Below are positions 17,699-26,470 of a DNA stretch of 64,000 bases, in pieces. The DNA is taken from positions 124,001 to 188,000 of the forward strand of contig NZ_FOYX01000003.1 of NCBI RefSeq assembly GCF_900112245.1, in the 5' to 3' direction. The stretch is from Maribacter stanieri. GTDB lineage: Bacteria; Bacteroidota; Bacteroidia; Flavobacteriales; Flavobacteriaceae. Within the stretch, counting starts at the first letter, position 1, and each line of letters starts with the position of its first letter. The position numbers and the translations under genes are program-made. The notes beneath the pieces were generated by a model that saw only the letters and a program-made list of their open reading frames with translations, made no database searches and was not told where the DNA came from.

Positions 17699-20608
17699 AT
17701 GCGCTATATTTTTATTCTTATTTGTGGGTTATTTTGCTATTCAAATGCATTTGCTCAAAACCCTTTAGTGACCAAAGACAGTATTGCCCAACAAGCGTGG
17801 GTAGATGGTCAATATGCTCAAATGAGCTTAGATCAAAAGCTTGGCCAGCTATTTATGGTTAGCGTAGCTTCTAATCAAAGCAAGCAGGCTACCGATCAAA
17901 TCAAAAACCTTATAGTTAAAGAGAATTTAGGTGGTGTAATATTTTCTAAAGGTGGCCCTGTAAAGCAGGCTAAGCTTACGAACAACTATCAAGCAGCATC
18001 AAAAATTCCTTTGTTAATTGGAATGGACGCTGAGTGGGGACTTTCCATGCGGTTAGATTCAACTTACGCGTTTCCTTGGAATATGACCTTAGGCGCCATT
18101 CAAGATAATTCAATTGTTGAAAAAGTAGGCTATCAAATAGGTAAGCATGCAAAACGATTGGGTGTTCACATTAATTTTGCTCCAGATTTAGATATTAATA
18201 CCAATCCGAAGAATCCTATAATTGGTAATCGTTCTTTTGGTGAAAATAGAGACAATGTAGTGGATAAAGGTACAGCCTTTGCTAGAGGAATGGAAAGTGC
18301 TGGTGTTTTGGCAAATGGTAAACATTTTCCAGGTCATGGCGATACAGAGGTAGATTCTCATCATAATTTGCCTGTAATTCCTTTCTCAAGACAAAGGTTA
18401 GATAGTTTAGAGCTATATCCATTTAAGAAATTAATTAGTTCTGGTTTAAGTAGTATTATGGTAGCTCATTTAGAAGTGCCATCTCTTGAAATGAAGAAAG
18501 GTTTGCCATCTTCATTATCAGAACAAATTATAACCGGAATCTTAAAAGAAGATTTAGGTTATGAGGGTTTAATATTTACTGATGCCCTTAATATGAAAGG
18601 TGTTTCTACTACAGGTAAAGATGGTAGTGTAGAACTTGCAGCGTTCATGGCAGGTAACGATATGTTATTAATGCCAGAGAATATTGTTAGTGCCAAAGAA
18701 AAGTTGACTAAAGCGTATGAGAAGGGTAAGTTGTCTGAAGAGCGCTTGGCGTATTCGGTCAAGAAAATATTAATGGCAAAATACAAGGCAGGTTTACACA
18801 AGTATAAGCCTATTCCTTTAGAGAATTTATATGAGGATTTAAATAGTCTTGAAGATGATATTATATATGAACAAGCTATAGAGAATGCCATTACAGTTGT
18901 AAAGAATAAACTTGATTTACTATCTATTAAAAATCTTGACAATAAAAAAATTGCTTATGTGAAAATGGGTAGTTCTGACAATGAAGCATTTGTAAATGGT
19001 TTAAAAAACTACGCAAATGTCACTGTGGTTGAGGCAAATGATATTAATTCACTGAAAATAAAATTAAAAGAATTCAATCTAGTTATTGTAGGTCATCACA
19101 CCAGTAATGAGAGTCCTTGGAAATCGTATAAATTCTCTACCAAAGAATTAAATTGGTTGCAAGAAATTGGTAATGAGAGAACCTCTAACCTAATCCTATG
19201 TGTATTCGCAAAACCTTATGCTTTATCAGATGTAACTTCTTTCAGTAATATAGATGCTGTAGTTATGTCTTACCAAAACAGTGCGATTGCACAAGAGAAA
19301 ACTGCCGAAATTTTATTTGGTGCAGTAAGTGCAAAAGGCAAATTACCTGTAAGTGCCCACCCAGATTTTCCTGTACAGACGGGTGTTCAGGTGAAATCTT
19401 TAAGTAGATTAGGATATAGCATACCAGAACGTGTTGGTATGAGTTCTAAAGGATTAGAGCGAATAGATGAATTAATGGGTAATGGTCTAGATAGTTTAAT
19501 GTTTCCTGGAGCTCAAGTTTTGGTAGCTAGAAAAGGAAAGGTTATTTACCAGAAAGGTTTTGGGAAGCCTACATATCATTCAAAAGAAAAAATCACCAAC
19601 GATTATATATATGATTTAGCTTCTCTAACAAAGATATTAGCCACATTGCCTATGGTTATGAAGATGGAGGAAGAAGGTAGAATTGGACTCAATAATACTT
19701 TTGAGGAACTGGTTCCAAATTATTCAAATACAGAAATTAAGAACGTAACTGTTTTAAAAGCGTTGTCTCATTATGGACGGTTACCAGCATGGATTCCTTT
19801 TTACATTAGAACGTTAGATGAGAATAAAAAACCATCTGGCGAATTTTATAGAAATTCTCCTTTACCAGGTTTTTCTACCAAAGTGTATGATAACTTGTAC
19901 TTAACCGATGCATACCAAGATTCTATATATAATAGAATTGGAAGACAAGATTTGAAATCTAACAGATACCGTTATAGCGATGTACCGTATTACGTAATGA
20001 AAAAAGTGATTGAAGATAGCTATAATCAAAGGTTAGATGGTTTGGCAAATAGTTTTCTGTATAGTAGATTAGGTGCGAATCATACATCTTACAATCCGTT
20101 GGAAAAGTTCGAGAAAAAGATGATTGTACCTTCTGAGGAGGATGATTATTATAGATATGGAACTGTACAAGGTTATGTGCATGATATGGGTGCCGCAATG
20201 CAAGCAGGAGTAGGTGGTCATGCCGGACTCTTTAGTAACTCAAATGATATAGCTAAGATTATGCAAATGTATCTTCAAGATGGATATTATGGCGGAACTA
20301 AATTTTTTGATTCTAGAACAGTAAAGAAATTTAATACCTGTTACTTTTGTGAAAACAATGTGCGTAGAGGAGTAGGTTTTGATAAACCTCAATTACAGCA
20401 TAGCGGACCCACTTGTGGTTGTGTTTCAAGAAAAAGTTTTGGTCATAGTGGTTTTACAGGTACATATACTTGGGCCGATCCAGAAGAAGAAATTGTTTAT
20501 GTGTTTTTATCTAATAGAACATATCCATCTGCATCAAACACACTTTTAGTTAAATCTGGGTTAAGAACTAGAATTCAACAGGCTATTTACGATTCAATTC
20601 TGAATTAA
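17699..20608 (+). CDS. NagZ-like glycoside hydrolase family 3 / beta-lactamase-family serine hydrolase fusion
   Basis: An N-terminal signal peptide (about 1-19, ending FAQ) precedes a GH3 catalytic domain. It carries the NagZ-type signature K208-H-F-P-G-H-G-D-T with D219-S-H221, and the likely nucleophile is D295 in FTDALNMKG. A GH3 C-terminal alpha/beta region (about 390-570) follows. The last ~380 residues are a class C beta-lactamase/esterase-like domain with S642-L-T-K645 and HSGFTG near 917. NagZ-type GH3 enzymes remove beta-N-acetylglucosamine from muropeptides, so joint cell-wall remodelling is plausible. The hydrolase substrate is unknown, and the usual YxN motif appears as YSD. It starts with ATG and ends 16 bases before bshA. 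Confidence 0.9.
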   Translation: MRYIFILICGLFCYSNAFAQNPLVTKDSIAQQAWVDGQYAQMSLDQKLGQLFMVSVASNQSKQATDQIKNLIVKENLGGVIFSKGGPVKQAKLTNNYQAASKIPLLIGMDAEWGLSMRLDSTYAFPWNMTLGAIQDNSIVEKVGYQIGKHAKRLGVHINFAPDLDINTNPKNPIIGNRSFGENRDNVVDKGTAFARGMESAGVLANGKHFPGHGDTEVDSHHNLPVIPFSRQRLDSLELYPFKKLISSGLSSIMVAHLEVPSLEMKKGLPSSLSEQIITGILKEDLGYEGLIFTDALNMKGVSTTGKDGSVELAAFMAGNDMLLMPENIVSAKEKLTKAYEKGKLSEERLAYSVKKILMAKYKAGLHKYKPIPLENLYEDLNSLEDDIIYEQAIENAITVVKNKLDLLSIKNLDNKKIAYVKMGSSDNEAFVNGLKNYANVTVVEANDINSLKIKLKEFNLVIVGHHTSNESPWKSYKFSTKELNWLQEIGNERTSNLILCVFAKPYALSDVTSFSNIDAVVMSYQNSAIAQEKTAEILFGAVSAKGKLPVSAHPDFPVQTGVQVKSLSRLGYSIPERVGMSSKGLERIDELMGNGLDSLMFPGAQVLVARKGKVIYQKGFGKPTYHSKEKITNDYIYDLASLTKILATLPMVMKMEEEGRIGLNNTFEELVPNYSNTEIKNVTVLKALSHYGRLPAWIPFYIRTLDENKKPSGEFYRNSPLPGFSTKVYDNLYLTDAYQDSIYNRIGRQDLKSNRYRYSDVPYYVMKKVIEDSYNQRLDGLANSFLYSRLGANHTSYNPLEKFEKKMIVPSEEDDYYRYGTVQGYVHDMGAAMQAGVGGHAGLFSNSNDIAKIMQMYLQDGYYGGTKFFDSRTVKKFNTCYFCENNVRRGVGFDKPQLQHSGPTCGCVSRKSFGHSGFTGTYTWADPEEEIVYVFLSNRTYPSASNTLLVKSGLRTRIQQAIYDSILN

Positions 20609-20624
20609 AAAAGTTAGTTTTGTT

Positions 20625-21767
20625 GTGATGAAAATAGCAATAGTATGTTACCCTACCTTTGGTGGTAGTGGTGTTGTCGCAACAGAATTAGGAATAGCAT
20701 TGGCTAATAGAGGTCATGAAATTCATTTTATAACGTATAAGCAACCTGTAAGATTAGAGTTGCTGAGCAATAAAATATTCTTTCATGAAGTTCATGTGCC
20801 AGAATATCCACTCTTTCACTATCAGCCTTATGAGCTTGCTTTGTCTAGTAAATTGGTAGATACTATAAAGCTTCATAAAATAGATTTATTACATGTGCAT
20901 TATGCCATACCTCATGCTTATGCTGGTTATATGGCAAAAAAAATGTTGGAGGAAGAGGGAATTTATGTGCCAATGATTACAACATTACACGGTACTGATA
21001 TTACGTTAGTTGGAAAACATCCATTTTATAAACCAGCGGTTACTTTTAGTATTAATCAATCTGATGTGGTTACATCGGTATCAGAGAGTTTAAAACAAGG
21101 AACATTAGATATTTTTGATATTCATGGGGAAATAGAGGTTATTCCTAACTTTATAGACGCAAAAAAATATAGTACATCTTTTACCGATTGTCAGCGTTCT
21201 AATATGGCAACTGAAGATGAGCGCATTGTTACCCATATTAGTAACTTTAGAAAGGTAAAACGCATACCTGATGTAATTAAGATTTTTAGTAAAATTCAGC
21301 TAGAAATTCCATCAAAACTTATAATGGTCGGTGAAGGACCGGAAAAAGAAGGAGCAGAGCGTTTGTGCGAAGAATTAGGTATATCCAATAAGGTTATATT
21401 CTTAGGCAATAGTAATGAAATTGATAAAATTTTATGCTTCTCAGATTTATTTCTTTTACCATCAGAGTCAGAAAGTTTTGGACTTGCGGCATTAGAAGCT
21501 ATGATTAATAAAGTACCGGTTATTTCTAGTAATGCAGGCGGAATTCCAGAAGTTAATACAGAAGGAGTAAGTGGTTTTTTAAGTGATGTTGGCGATATTA
21601 ATGATATGGCTGCTAAGGCAATTACTATTTTAAAGAATGACAAGGTATTAGAAAGGTTTAAGCTTAATGCATTAAAAGAGGCACAGCGTTTTGATATTCA
21701 AAAAGTGGTCCCTCTTTATGAAGAAGTTTATGAAAGGGCCTATAAAAGAAGATTTAAAAATGTTTAA
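20625..21767 (+). CDS. bshA: N-acetyl-alpha-D-glucosaminyl L-malate synthase BshA
   Basis: BshA is the GT4 enzyme that joins GlcNAc from UDP-GlcNAc to L-malate, the first step of bacillithiol synthesis. The 380-residue protein opens with CYPTFGGSGVVATELG, has LHGTDITLVG near 123, and the GT4 signature ESESFGLAALEAM near 283, all typical of BshA. The first start is GTG; an ATG is the very next codon (20628) and is at least as likely. The 3' end overlaps the following lipoprotein gene by eight bases. Other bsh genes are not in the window. Confidence 0.95.
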   Translation: MMKIAIVCYPTFGGSGVVATELGIALANRGHEIHFITYKQPVRLELLSNKIFFHEVHVPEYPLFHYQPYELALSSKLVDTIKLHKIDLLHVHYAIPHAYAGYMAKKMLEEEGIYVPMITTLHGTDITLVGKHPFYKPAVTFSINQSDVVTSVSESLKQGTLDIFDIHGEIEVIPNFIDAKKYSTSFTDCQRSNMATEDERIVTHISNFRKVKRIPDVIKIFSKIQLEIPSKLIMVGEGPEKEGAERLCEELGISNKVIFLGNSNEIDKILCFSDLFLLPSESESFGLAALEAMINKVPVISSNAGGIPEVNTEGVSGFLSDVGDINDMAAKAITILKNDKVLERFKLNALKEAQRFDIQKVVPLYEEVYERAYKRRFKNV

Positions 21768-22206
21768 ATATTTTATTTGTTTTTTTCTATTAGTAGTAGT
21801 TCAATTAAATTCTTGTAAGAGTATAGCTCAAAGTAATTTACAAGATTCTAACGATATGGGCATGGAGCTAATCTTAAATGAAAACTACAGTGGTTTTGAA
21901 CAAGAAGAGTATATTCTAATTAAAAATCAAAAACAATTAAATGCTTTCTACGGTAAAATTAACCGAACAAGAAAACCGGGATTAACACCACCAATCATAG
22001 ATTTTACTACCGAAATGATTTTAGTTTGGTGTGGAGATAGTTCTGCTTCAAATTATGCTAGTTTAGAACTGAACGAAAATGATGATTTTTTACAAGTGCA
22101 AAAAATTAATTCTAAAAAATCTAAAGACAAATCTAATTTAGTAGTAAGTCCTTTTAGTATTTATAAATTACCATTTAACTCTAAAGACTTAAAAATTGAA
22201 AAGTAA
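21760..22206 (+). CDS. Small putative lipoprotein with PrcB-like C-terminal region
   Basis: The frame is open from 21691, but that part lies inside bshA. The ATG at 21760 gives a 148-residue protein that begins directly with a hydrophobic signal and the lipobox-like LNSC (cysteine about residue 19), so this start is preferred. The mature part has an acidic patch and a segment (YILIKNQKQLNAFYGKI, then PPIIDFTTEMILVWCG) resembling protease-complex PrcB-type domains by eye; this is a weak assignment. It is translationally coupled to bshA by an eight-base overlap. Confidence 0.65.
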   Translation: MFKYFICFFLLVVVQLNSCKSIAQSNLQDSNDMGMELILNENYSGFEQEEYILIKNQKQLNAFYGKINRTRKPGLTPPIIDFTTEMILVWCGDSSASNYASLELNENDDFLQVQKINSKKSKDKSNLVVSPFSIYKLPFNSKDLKIEK

Positions 22207-22247
22207 TTAATCGATGAATATTCTACATTCAACTATCAATCGGTTTT

Positions 22248-22267
22248 AATTGCTGTATACAGTAATT
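22248..22267. repeat. Imperfect 20-nt palindrome upstream of the OmpA-family gene
   Basis: AATTGCTGTATACAGTAATT is symmetrical at 18 of 20 positions. It lies 58 bases before the OmpA-family ATG and could be an operator. No regulator gene is adjacent, so this is only a candidate. Confidence 0.3.
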
Positions 22268-22325
22268 ATTTGTTAACTATCTCTTCTTCAATTAATTTTA
22301 CATTTTGTAACCCAAATTTTATATT

Positions 22326-23507
22326 ATGAAAAAGGCTAAAATCTTTAGTTTATTATTATTTCTCATGGTATCGTCTATAGCATTTGCCCAAGATGAACTT
22401 CAAATAACGGCAAAGGATAGTATAGTACAGAGCTCTTGGATTTTCGGAGTTGGCTTAAATGCTGTCGATGATTCAGGTAATGTTTTTGACGGAATCTTTA
22501 ATGTAGGTCAAGAATGGAATATTGTTCCTTATCCGTCACGTGTAAGTATTGGTAGATACTTTAAAAGTGGCTTAGGTTTGGAAGCTATTGGTACTTATAA
22601 TCAATACAAAGAAGGGAATATTATTGATGCAAAAGTAATTACAGAAAATGTAAGTTATTTTGGTTTTGATGGTAGGGTTACTTATGATATTAATAAAATA
22701 ATTGGACAAACTGGTTGGTTTGATCCATATGTGGGTGTTGGAGCAGGTTATACCGATGCTAATAACTTAGGTAGGGGAACTTATAATGCTGTCGTAGGCT
22801 TTAGAACATGGTTTTCAGATAGATGGGGATTAGATTTTAGTTCAACAGGAAAATGGGCTATGAGTCAAAGTGACGGCGCTACAAATCATATACAACATGC
22901 AGCGGGAGTGGTTTATCAATTCGGAATCGAAAAAGGCCTTTCTAAACGAGGAGAAGAGAAATTAGAGCTATTAGCCGCTATAGAAAAGGAAAAACGACGT
23001 CAAAATGATTCTATAAACGAAGTTAATCGTTTAAAAGATGAAGCTTTATTGGCAGAAAGACTCAAAAAACAACAAGAAGAAGATGCATTGGCTGCTGCTG
23101 AGAAAGCAAAAGTAGATGCTATTAATAAGCGTAAATCAGAAATTAAGTCTAGAATTGAGAATTTAGGAAACGTATATTTTGGTTTAAATTCATCTGTAGT
23201 GAGTACGTCATCTAAAAAAATATTAGATTCTTTGGCTCAAGTATTAGAAGAGATACCAACATTAAAATTAAAGATAACTTCACATACAGATTCTCGAGGA
23301 AGCTCGAAGTATAATGATTGGTTATCTCAACGAAGAGTCGATAAAACCAAGGCTTACATGATTTCTAAAGGTGTTTCTGAAGATAAATTAACTACAGAGG
23401 CATATGGGGAATCTATGTTATTAAATGAATGTGATGACAATACCTATTGTCCAGAAGAGAAACATGCGGTAAATAGACGTTCTGAGTTTGTTATTTTAGA
23501 GTTTTAA
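22326..23507 (+). CDS. OmpA-family outer-membrane protein
   Basis: The 393-residue protein has a signal peptide ending FAQ (about residue 22). A barrel-like domain (about 35-205) has alternating aromatic strands and DPYVGVGAGYTD. A charged coiled-coil linker rich in E, K, R and A spans about 215-285, and the C-terminal OmpA peptidoglycan-binding domain (about 290-393) carries SHTDSRGSSKYNDWLSQRR. Such proteins tie the outer membrane to the cell wall. The gene stands alone: its neighbours downstream run the other way and an ~120-base gap with a palindrome lies upstream. Confidence 0.92.
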   Translation: MKKAKIFSLLLFLMVSSIAFAQDELQITAKDSIVQSSWIFGVGLNAVDDSGNVFDGIFNVGQEWNIVPYPSRVSIGRYFKSGLGLEAIGTYNQYKEGNIIDAKVITENVSYFGFDGRVTYDINKIIGQTGWFDPYVGVGAGYTDANNLGRGTYNAVVGFRTWFSDRWGLDFSSTGKWAMSQSDGATNHIQHAAGVVYQFGIEKGLSKRGEEKLELLAAIEKEKRRQNDSINEVNRLKDEALLAERLKKQQEEDALAAAEKAKVDAINKRKSEIKSRIENLGNVYFGLNSSVVSTSSKKILDSLAQVLEEIPTLKLKITSHTDSRGSSKYNDWLSQRRVDKTKAYMISKGVSEDKLTTEAYGESMLLNECDDNTYCPEEKHAVNRRSEFVILEF

Positions 23508-23554
23508 ATGTTAATCTAAATAGCTGTTGTCCGTGTTTTATATACATTTCTGTT

Positions 23555-24658
23555 TTATATAGAAATTGAATTAATCGGTTTTCTATACATAGGGAAAAAA
23601 TCGTTTGTATTTGGGTCTGAATAATTAATGGAGCTCATTGTAAGTGAATTTTTAATTTCTTCATTTAAATACTTGTATATTTCTTGGTTAACGATTTTTC
23701 TTCCGGTATAGAATGTAATATCATTTTCTTTTGGGAAAAATGATTTTTTATAAGCATAAAGATTGTCATTGTCCATTCTTCCACCACCTAGAACATAGGT
23801 TTTATAGCCGTTTTCTATTGCCCAATTAATAATATTTACTTTTAAAAAATCATTTGGACGACAATTAAAGAAATCTGCATTGGTACCGCCAAGGTAAGAG
23901 TATATTGTATCTCTTGATAATAATAAAAATTCCGCGGAAATAGGGGTGTTACTTTTAGAAACTATAGCGATAGCGCAATGTTGTGGATTCAATTTTACAT
24001 AATTTTGGAAATAGTTTAAAGAAAAGTATAAATCAATATCCGCATTGCGTCTAATCATTGTGTTTTTGTATATGTCATAAAATTGAGAAACGATTTTAGG
24101 TTCCATGTTACCTGAATATATATGAAATGTTAATTGATTTTCTACAGACTTTCTGTAGTTATTTCGAACCTTTTTATCAAACTTATTCCATATGGTATTT
24201 GGATCTGTGAGTTCCCCACAAACATTTTTTAAGGTCGGTATTATTTTACCATTATAGCCTAAGGTGTTATTGTTAAAGCTAAACCTTATAAATTCTGTAA
24301 TAACATTATTTTCCTTATACCACAGGTCAGCAAGTTGCCAAAACTCATTCATGTCTTTTTCGTTGGTCTCTTTTGATATTAGTGGACCGCTATATCCATA
24401 TGGACTAATAACGTCATTAAATGTTGTTTGTTTATTATTGATTGTAATAGGCCGAAGAACTATTGGCATTAGGATTATGGGATTGTTGGCTTTATGCAAT
24501 ACAAAATAATGGATTGAGTTTTTTGAAAATTTATTGTTAAGGTTTAAATCAAATTTGAAAAAAGGGTTGTCATCGTTAATTTTTGCACATTCTTTTAGGT
24601 AAGAACTAAAGTTCTTTGGTGTGTCTATATTGAAAACTTTAAAAGTGTTGGATTTCAT
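23555..24658 (-). CDS. FemAB-like / GNAT-fold acyltransferase
   Basis: The 367-residue protein looks like a FemAB-type double-GNAT acyltransferase. These enzymes transfer an aminoacyl or acyl group to an amine; peptidoglycan crossbridge FemX/A/B enzymes are the best-known members. Visible signatures are KFDKKVRNNYRKS near 160, YSYLGGTNADFFNCRPNDFL near 262, and VLGGGRMDNDNLYAYKKSFF near 287. No signal peptide or membrane helix is seen. Its ATG overlaps the stop of the upstream formyltransferase-like gene by one base (TAATG), so the pair is translationally coupled. The acceptor is unknown; a surface-glycan amino sugar is an inference. A paralogue lies at 48191-49258. Confidence 0.7.
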   Translation of the reverse strand: MKSNTFKVFNIDTPKNFSSYLKECAKINDDNPFFKFDLNLNNKFSKNSIHYFVLHKANNPIILMPIVLRPITINNKQTTFNDVISPYGYSGPLISKETNEKDMNEFWQLADLWYKENNVITEFIRFSFNNNTLGYNGKIIPTLKNVCGELTDPNTIWNKFDKKVRNNYRKSVENQLTFHIYSGNMEPKIVSQFYDIYKNTMIRRNADIDLYFSLNYFQNYVKLNPQHCAIAIVSKSNTPISAEFLLLSRDTIYSYLGGTNADFFNCRPNDFLKVNIINWAIENGYKTYVLGGGRMDNDNLYAYKKSFFPKENDITFYTGRKIVNQEIYKYLNEEIKNSLTMSSINYSDPNTNDFFPMYRKPINSISI

Positions 24659-25269
24659 TATTTATTTTTAATGGCTTGAAATTCATCAGTGATTTTAATA
24701 ATTGTTTTGACAATTATTTTGAATCCTTTTTTACGAAATTTTGTGTAAAGTAATTCAAAATTATCATTGTCATTTATTTTAATAGCTACTTGATTTAATA
24801 TGATTCCTTTGTCATATTCATGGTTTATGATGTGAGTGGTAATTCCTGTAATTTTTACTCCATATGCCAAAGCATCTTGAATAGCAGTCTTTGTTCCTAA
24901 AAAGCTAGGAAATAGAGACGGATGAATATTTATTATTCTGTTTGGAAACGTACTTAACATTTCTTGTTTAATTAAGTATTTATAGTTCAGGAGAAATATA
25001 AAATCTATTCTTCTCGATAGTATTTCGTGGATTAGTTTTTTTTGATGTTTAATAGAATCTTTAAAAGTGTTTCTTGATATTTGCAAAACATCAATATGGT
25101 TACTCTTTGCTATTTCAATCGCACTAAAATCGCTTGATTCGTAAATGATTAAAGAAATATAGAAGGAGTTTTGATGAGGATTTTTTTGATAATAATTAAT
25201 GATGTCATATACATTATTACCTTTTCCGCTACACAATAATGCCCATTTTACTTTATCGGAATTCTTCAT
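24658..25269 (-). CDS. PurN/Fmt-like formyltransferase family protein
   Basis: This 203-residue protein has the formyltransferase N-terminal fold seen in glycinamide ribonucleotide formyltransferase (PurN) and sugar N-formyltransferases. The catalytic triad appears intact: N114 and H116 in NIHPSLFPSFLGT and D153 in HEYDKGIIL. The N-terminal LLCSGKGNNV is a variant of the PurN phosphate-binding SGxGSN loop. It is AT-rich and coupled to a FemAB-like gene rather than purine genes, so a dedicated role such as N-formylation of an amino sugar or amino acid is more likely than purine synthesis. That role is inference. Confidence 0.75.
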   Translation of the reverse strand: MKNSDKVKWALLCSGKGNNVYDIINYYQKNPHQNSFYISLIIYESSDFSAIEIAKSNHIDVLQISRNTFKDSIKHQKKLIHEILSRRIDFIFLLNYKYLIKQEMLSTFPNRIINIHPSLFPSFLGTKTAIQDALAYGVKITGITTHIINHEYDKGIILNQVAIKINDNDNFELLYTKFRKKGFKIIVKTIIKITDEFQAIKNK

Positions 25270-25325
25270 GTAATCTCATTGAAGTAAGTTTAATCTATGA
25301 TTACAAAGAGTAAGATTATATAGTA

Positions 25326-25349
25326 AATGTATATTTAATTAAATACATT
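25326..25349. repeat. AT-rich inverted repeat upstream of the formyltransferase-like gene
   Basis: AATGTATA and TTTAATTA, continuing into AATACATT, make a near-perfect inverted repeat between the lipoprotein stop and the formyltransferase start. It has no T-rich tail and could be a binding site or chance in AT-rich DNA. Confidence 0.2.
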
Positions 25350-25383
25350 ATATCCTCTCATTAAGAATATTTTAAGAGAGAAT

Positions 25384-26070
25384 TTAATTTCCAACATTGA
25401 AATTGAAAACCGATGAGGAAGTTTCATTTCCAACATAGTCTCTTGTTACTATTTTCCAATAATATGTATTACCGGCCTCAACGGGAATATCGTTATATCT
25501 AGTTGTTTCAATATTCTCGGTAAAAAGTTCGGGAATCTCAGATTCACCAAAATATAAATCATAGTTCAATATGTCATTGTCTTCATCTTCGCCCTTCCAT
25601 ATTAAATTTACGGTGGTACTGGTTTGCGATATTGATGCTCCTGATACTGGTGATATTGCAATTGCAGCCAAAGGGGCCGTTGATGTACCCCAAGGACCTA
25701 TATTTTTAAAAGTCCAAAGGGAACTTCCGTGATTCATAGAATCACTTACTGACCATGAATAAGAGTTGTTTCGTTTAAGTGGAATTGAAGCTTTATTACC
25801 AGTATTTTCATACACTTGAACAATTTTGTTATCGAGGTTGATCAGCTCTAGGTAAAATATTTGATTCTCATCTTCAGTTGAAGATTCCCATTTGAATTCA
25901 AGTGAATTGGTTGAATCTGTAAGTATAATTCCTTCTTCAACCTCAGAATTGTCTTCTGGATATAATAATTTAATGCTATTTTTTTGGTATTCAAGAACTT
26001 CAGTATCAACACCACATGAATATATTCCAAGTAAAACTAAGAATATGAAGATTATTGTTGTTTTTCTCAT
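25384..26070 (-). CDS. Lipoprotein with fibronectin type III-like domains
   Basis: The preferred ATG at 26070 gives 228 residues starting with a short signal and the lipobox-like IYSC (C19); the frame is open 12 codons further upstream but lacks a signal there. Two beta-sandwich segments follow (about 30-115 and 130-228). The second shows LIWKGEDEDNDILNYDLYFG and TYYWKIVTRDYVGN, the pattern of fibronectin-like domains in Bacteroidota surface lipoproteins. No catalytic motif is seen. It precedes the formyltransferase/FemAB pair on the same strand with a 114-base gap, so co-transcription is possible but unproven. Confidence 0.75.
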   Translation of the reverse strand: MRKTTIIFIFLVLLGIYSCGVDTEVLEYQKNSIKLLYPEDNSEVEEGIILTDSTNSLEFKWESSTEDENQIFYLELINLDNKIVQVYENTGNKASIPLKRNNSYSWSVSDSMNHGSSLWTFKNIGPWGTSTAPLAAIAISPVSGASISQTSTTVNLIWKGEDEDNDILNYDLYFGESEIPELFTENIETTRYNDIPVEAGNTYYWKIVTRDYVGNETSSSVFNFNVGN

Positions 26071-26470
26071 TTTAATTAATCGAGTGTGGAGTTGGTAAAA
26101 GTGCAAAAAGTCTAAAATTAAAGATTATATGTTCAACGCTCTAAGTATTGATTGTAAATGTAACTATTTCATGTTAATTGATTTAAATGGTTTAACTAAT
26201 TCAAAGAAAATAAGTAATCAATGTATATTTTGACAAAGTTGCAAGTAACTAGTTCATATAGTAGTTGTTGACTTGTAAACAATAGTAGATAAATGTAAAT
26301 TTATTGTAAGAATTATTCGGTTAAATCGTTGTTTTTAAATCCCCTTAAATAAGCTATATATATTGAAATTAAACGTTTTTATATGGCGTTGAACGATATT
26401 AATCGAGTGTTCGTTATTATTGCTTTTTTTTTGTTTTATAATTATACCCATCTCTATATTAATTAGAATT
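26071..26470. other. Divergent intergenic region, 400 bases
   Basis: This AT-rich stretch separates the fibronectin-like lipoprotein (minus) from the giant PKD protein (plus) and must hold both promoters. I see no clear TAnnTTTG box, no hairpin with a T-tail and no convincing small gene. The frame of the giant gene is open back to a TTG at 26420, but that extension lacks a credible start and signal. Confidence 0.5.
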
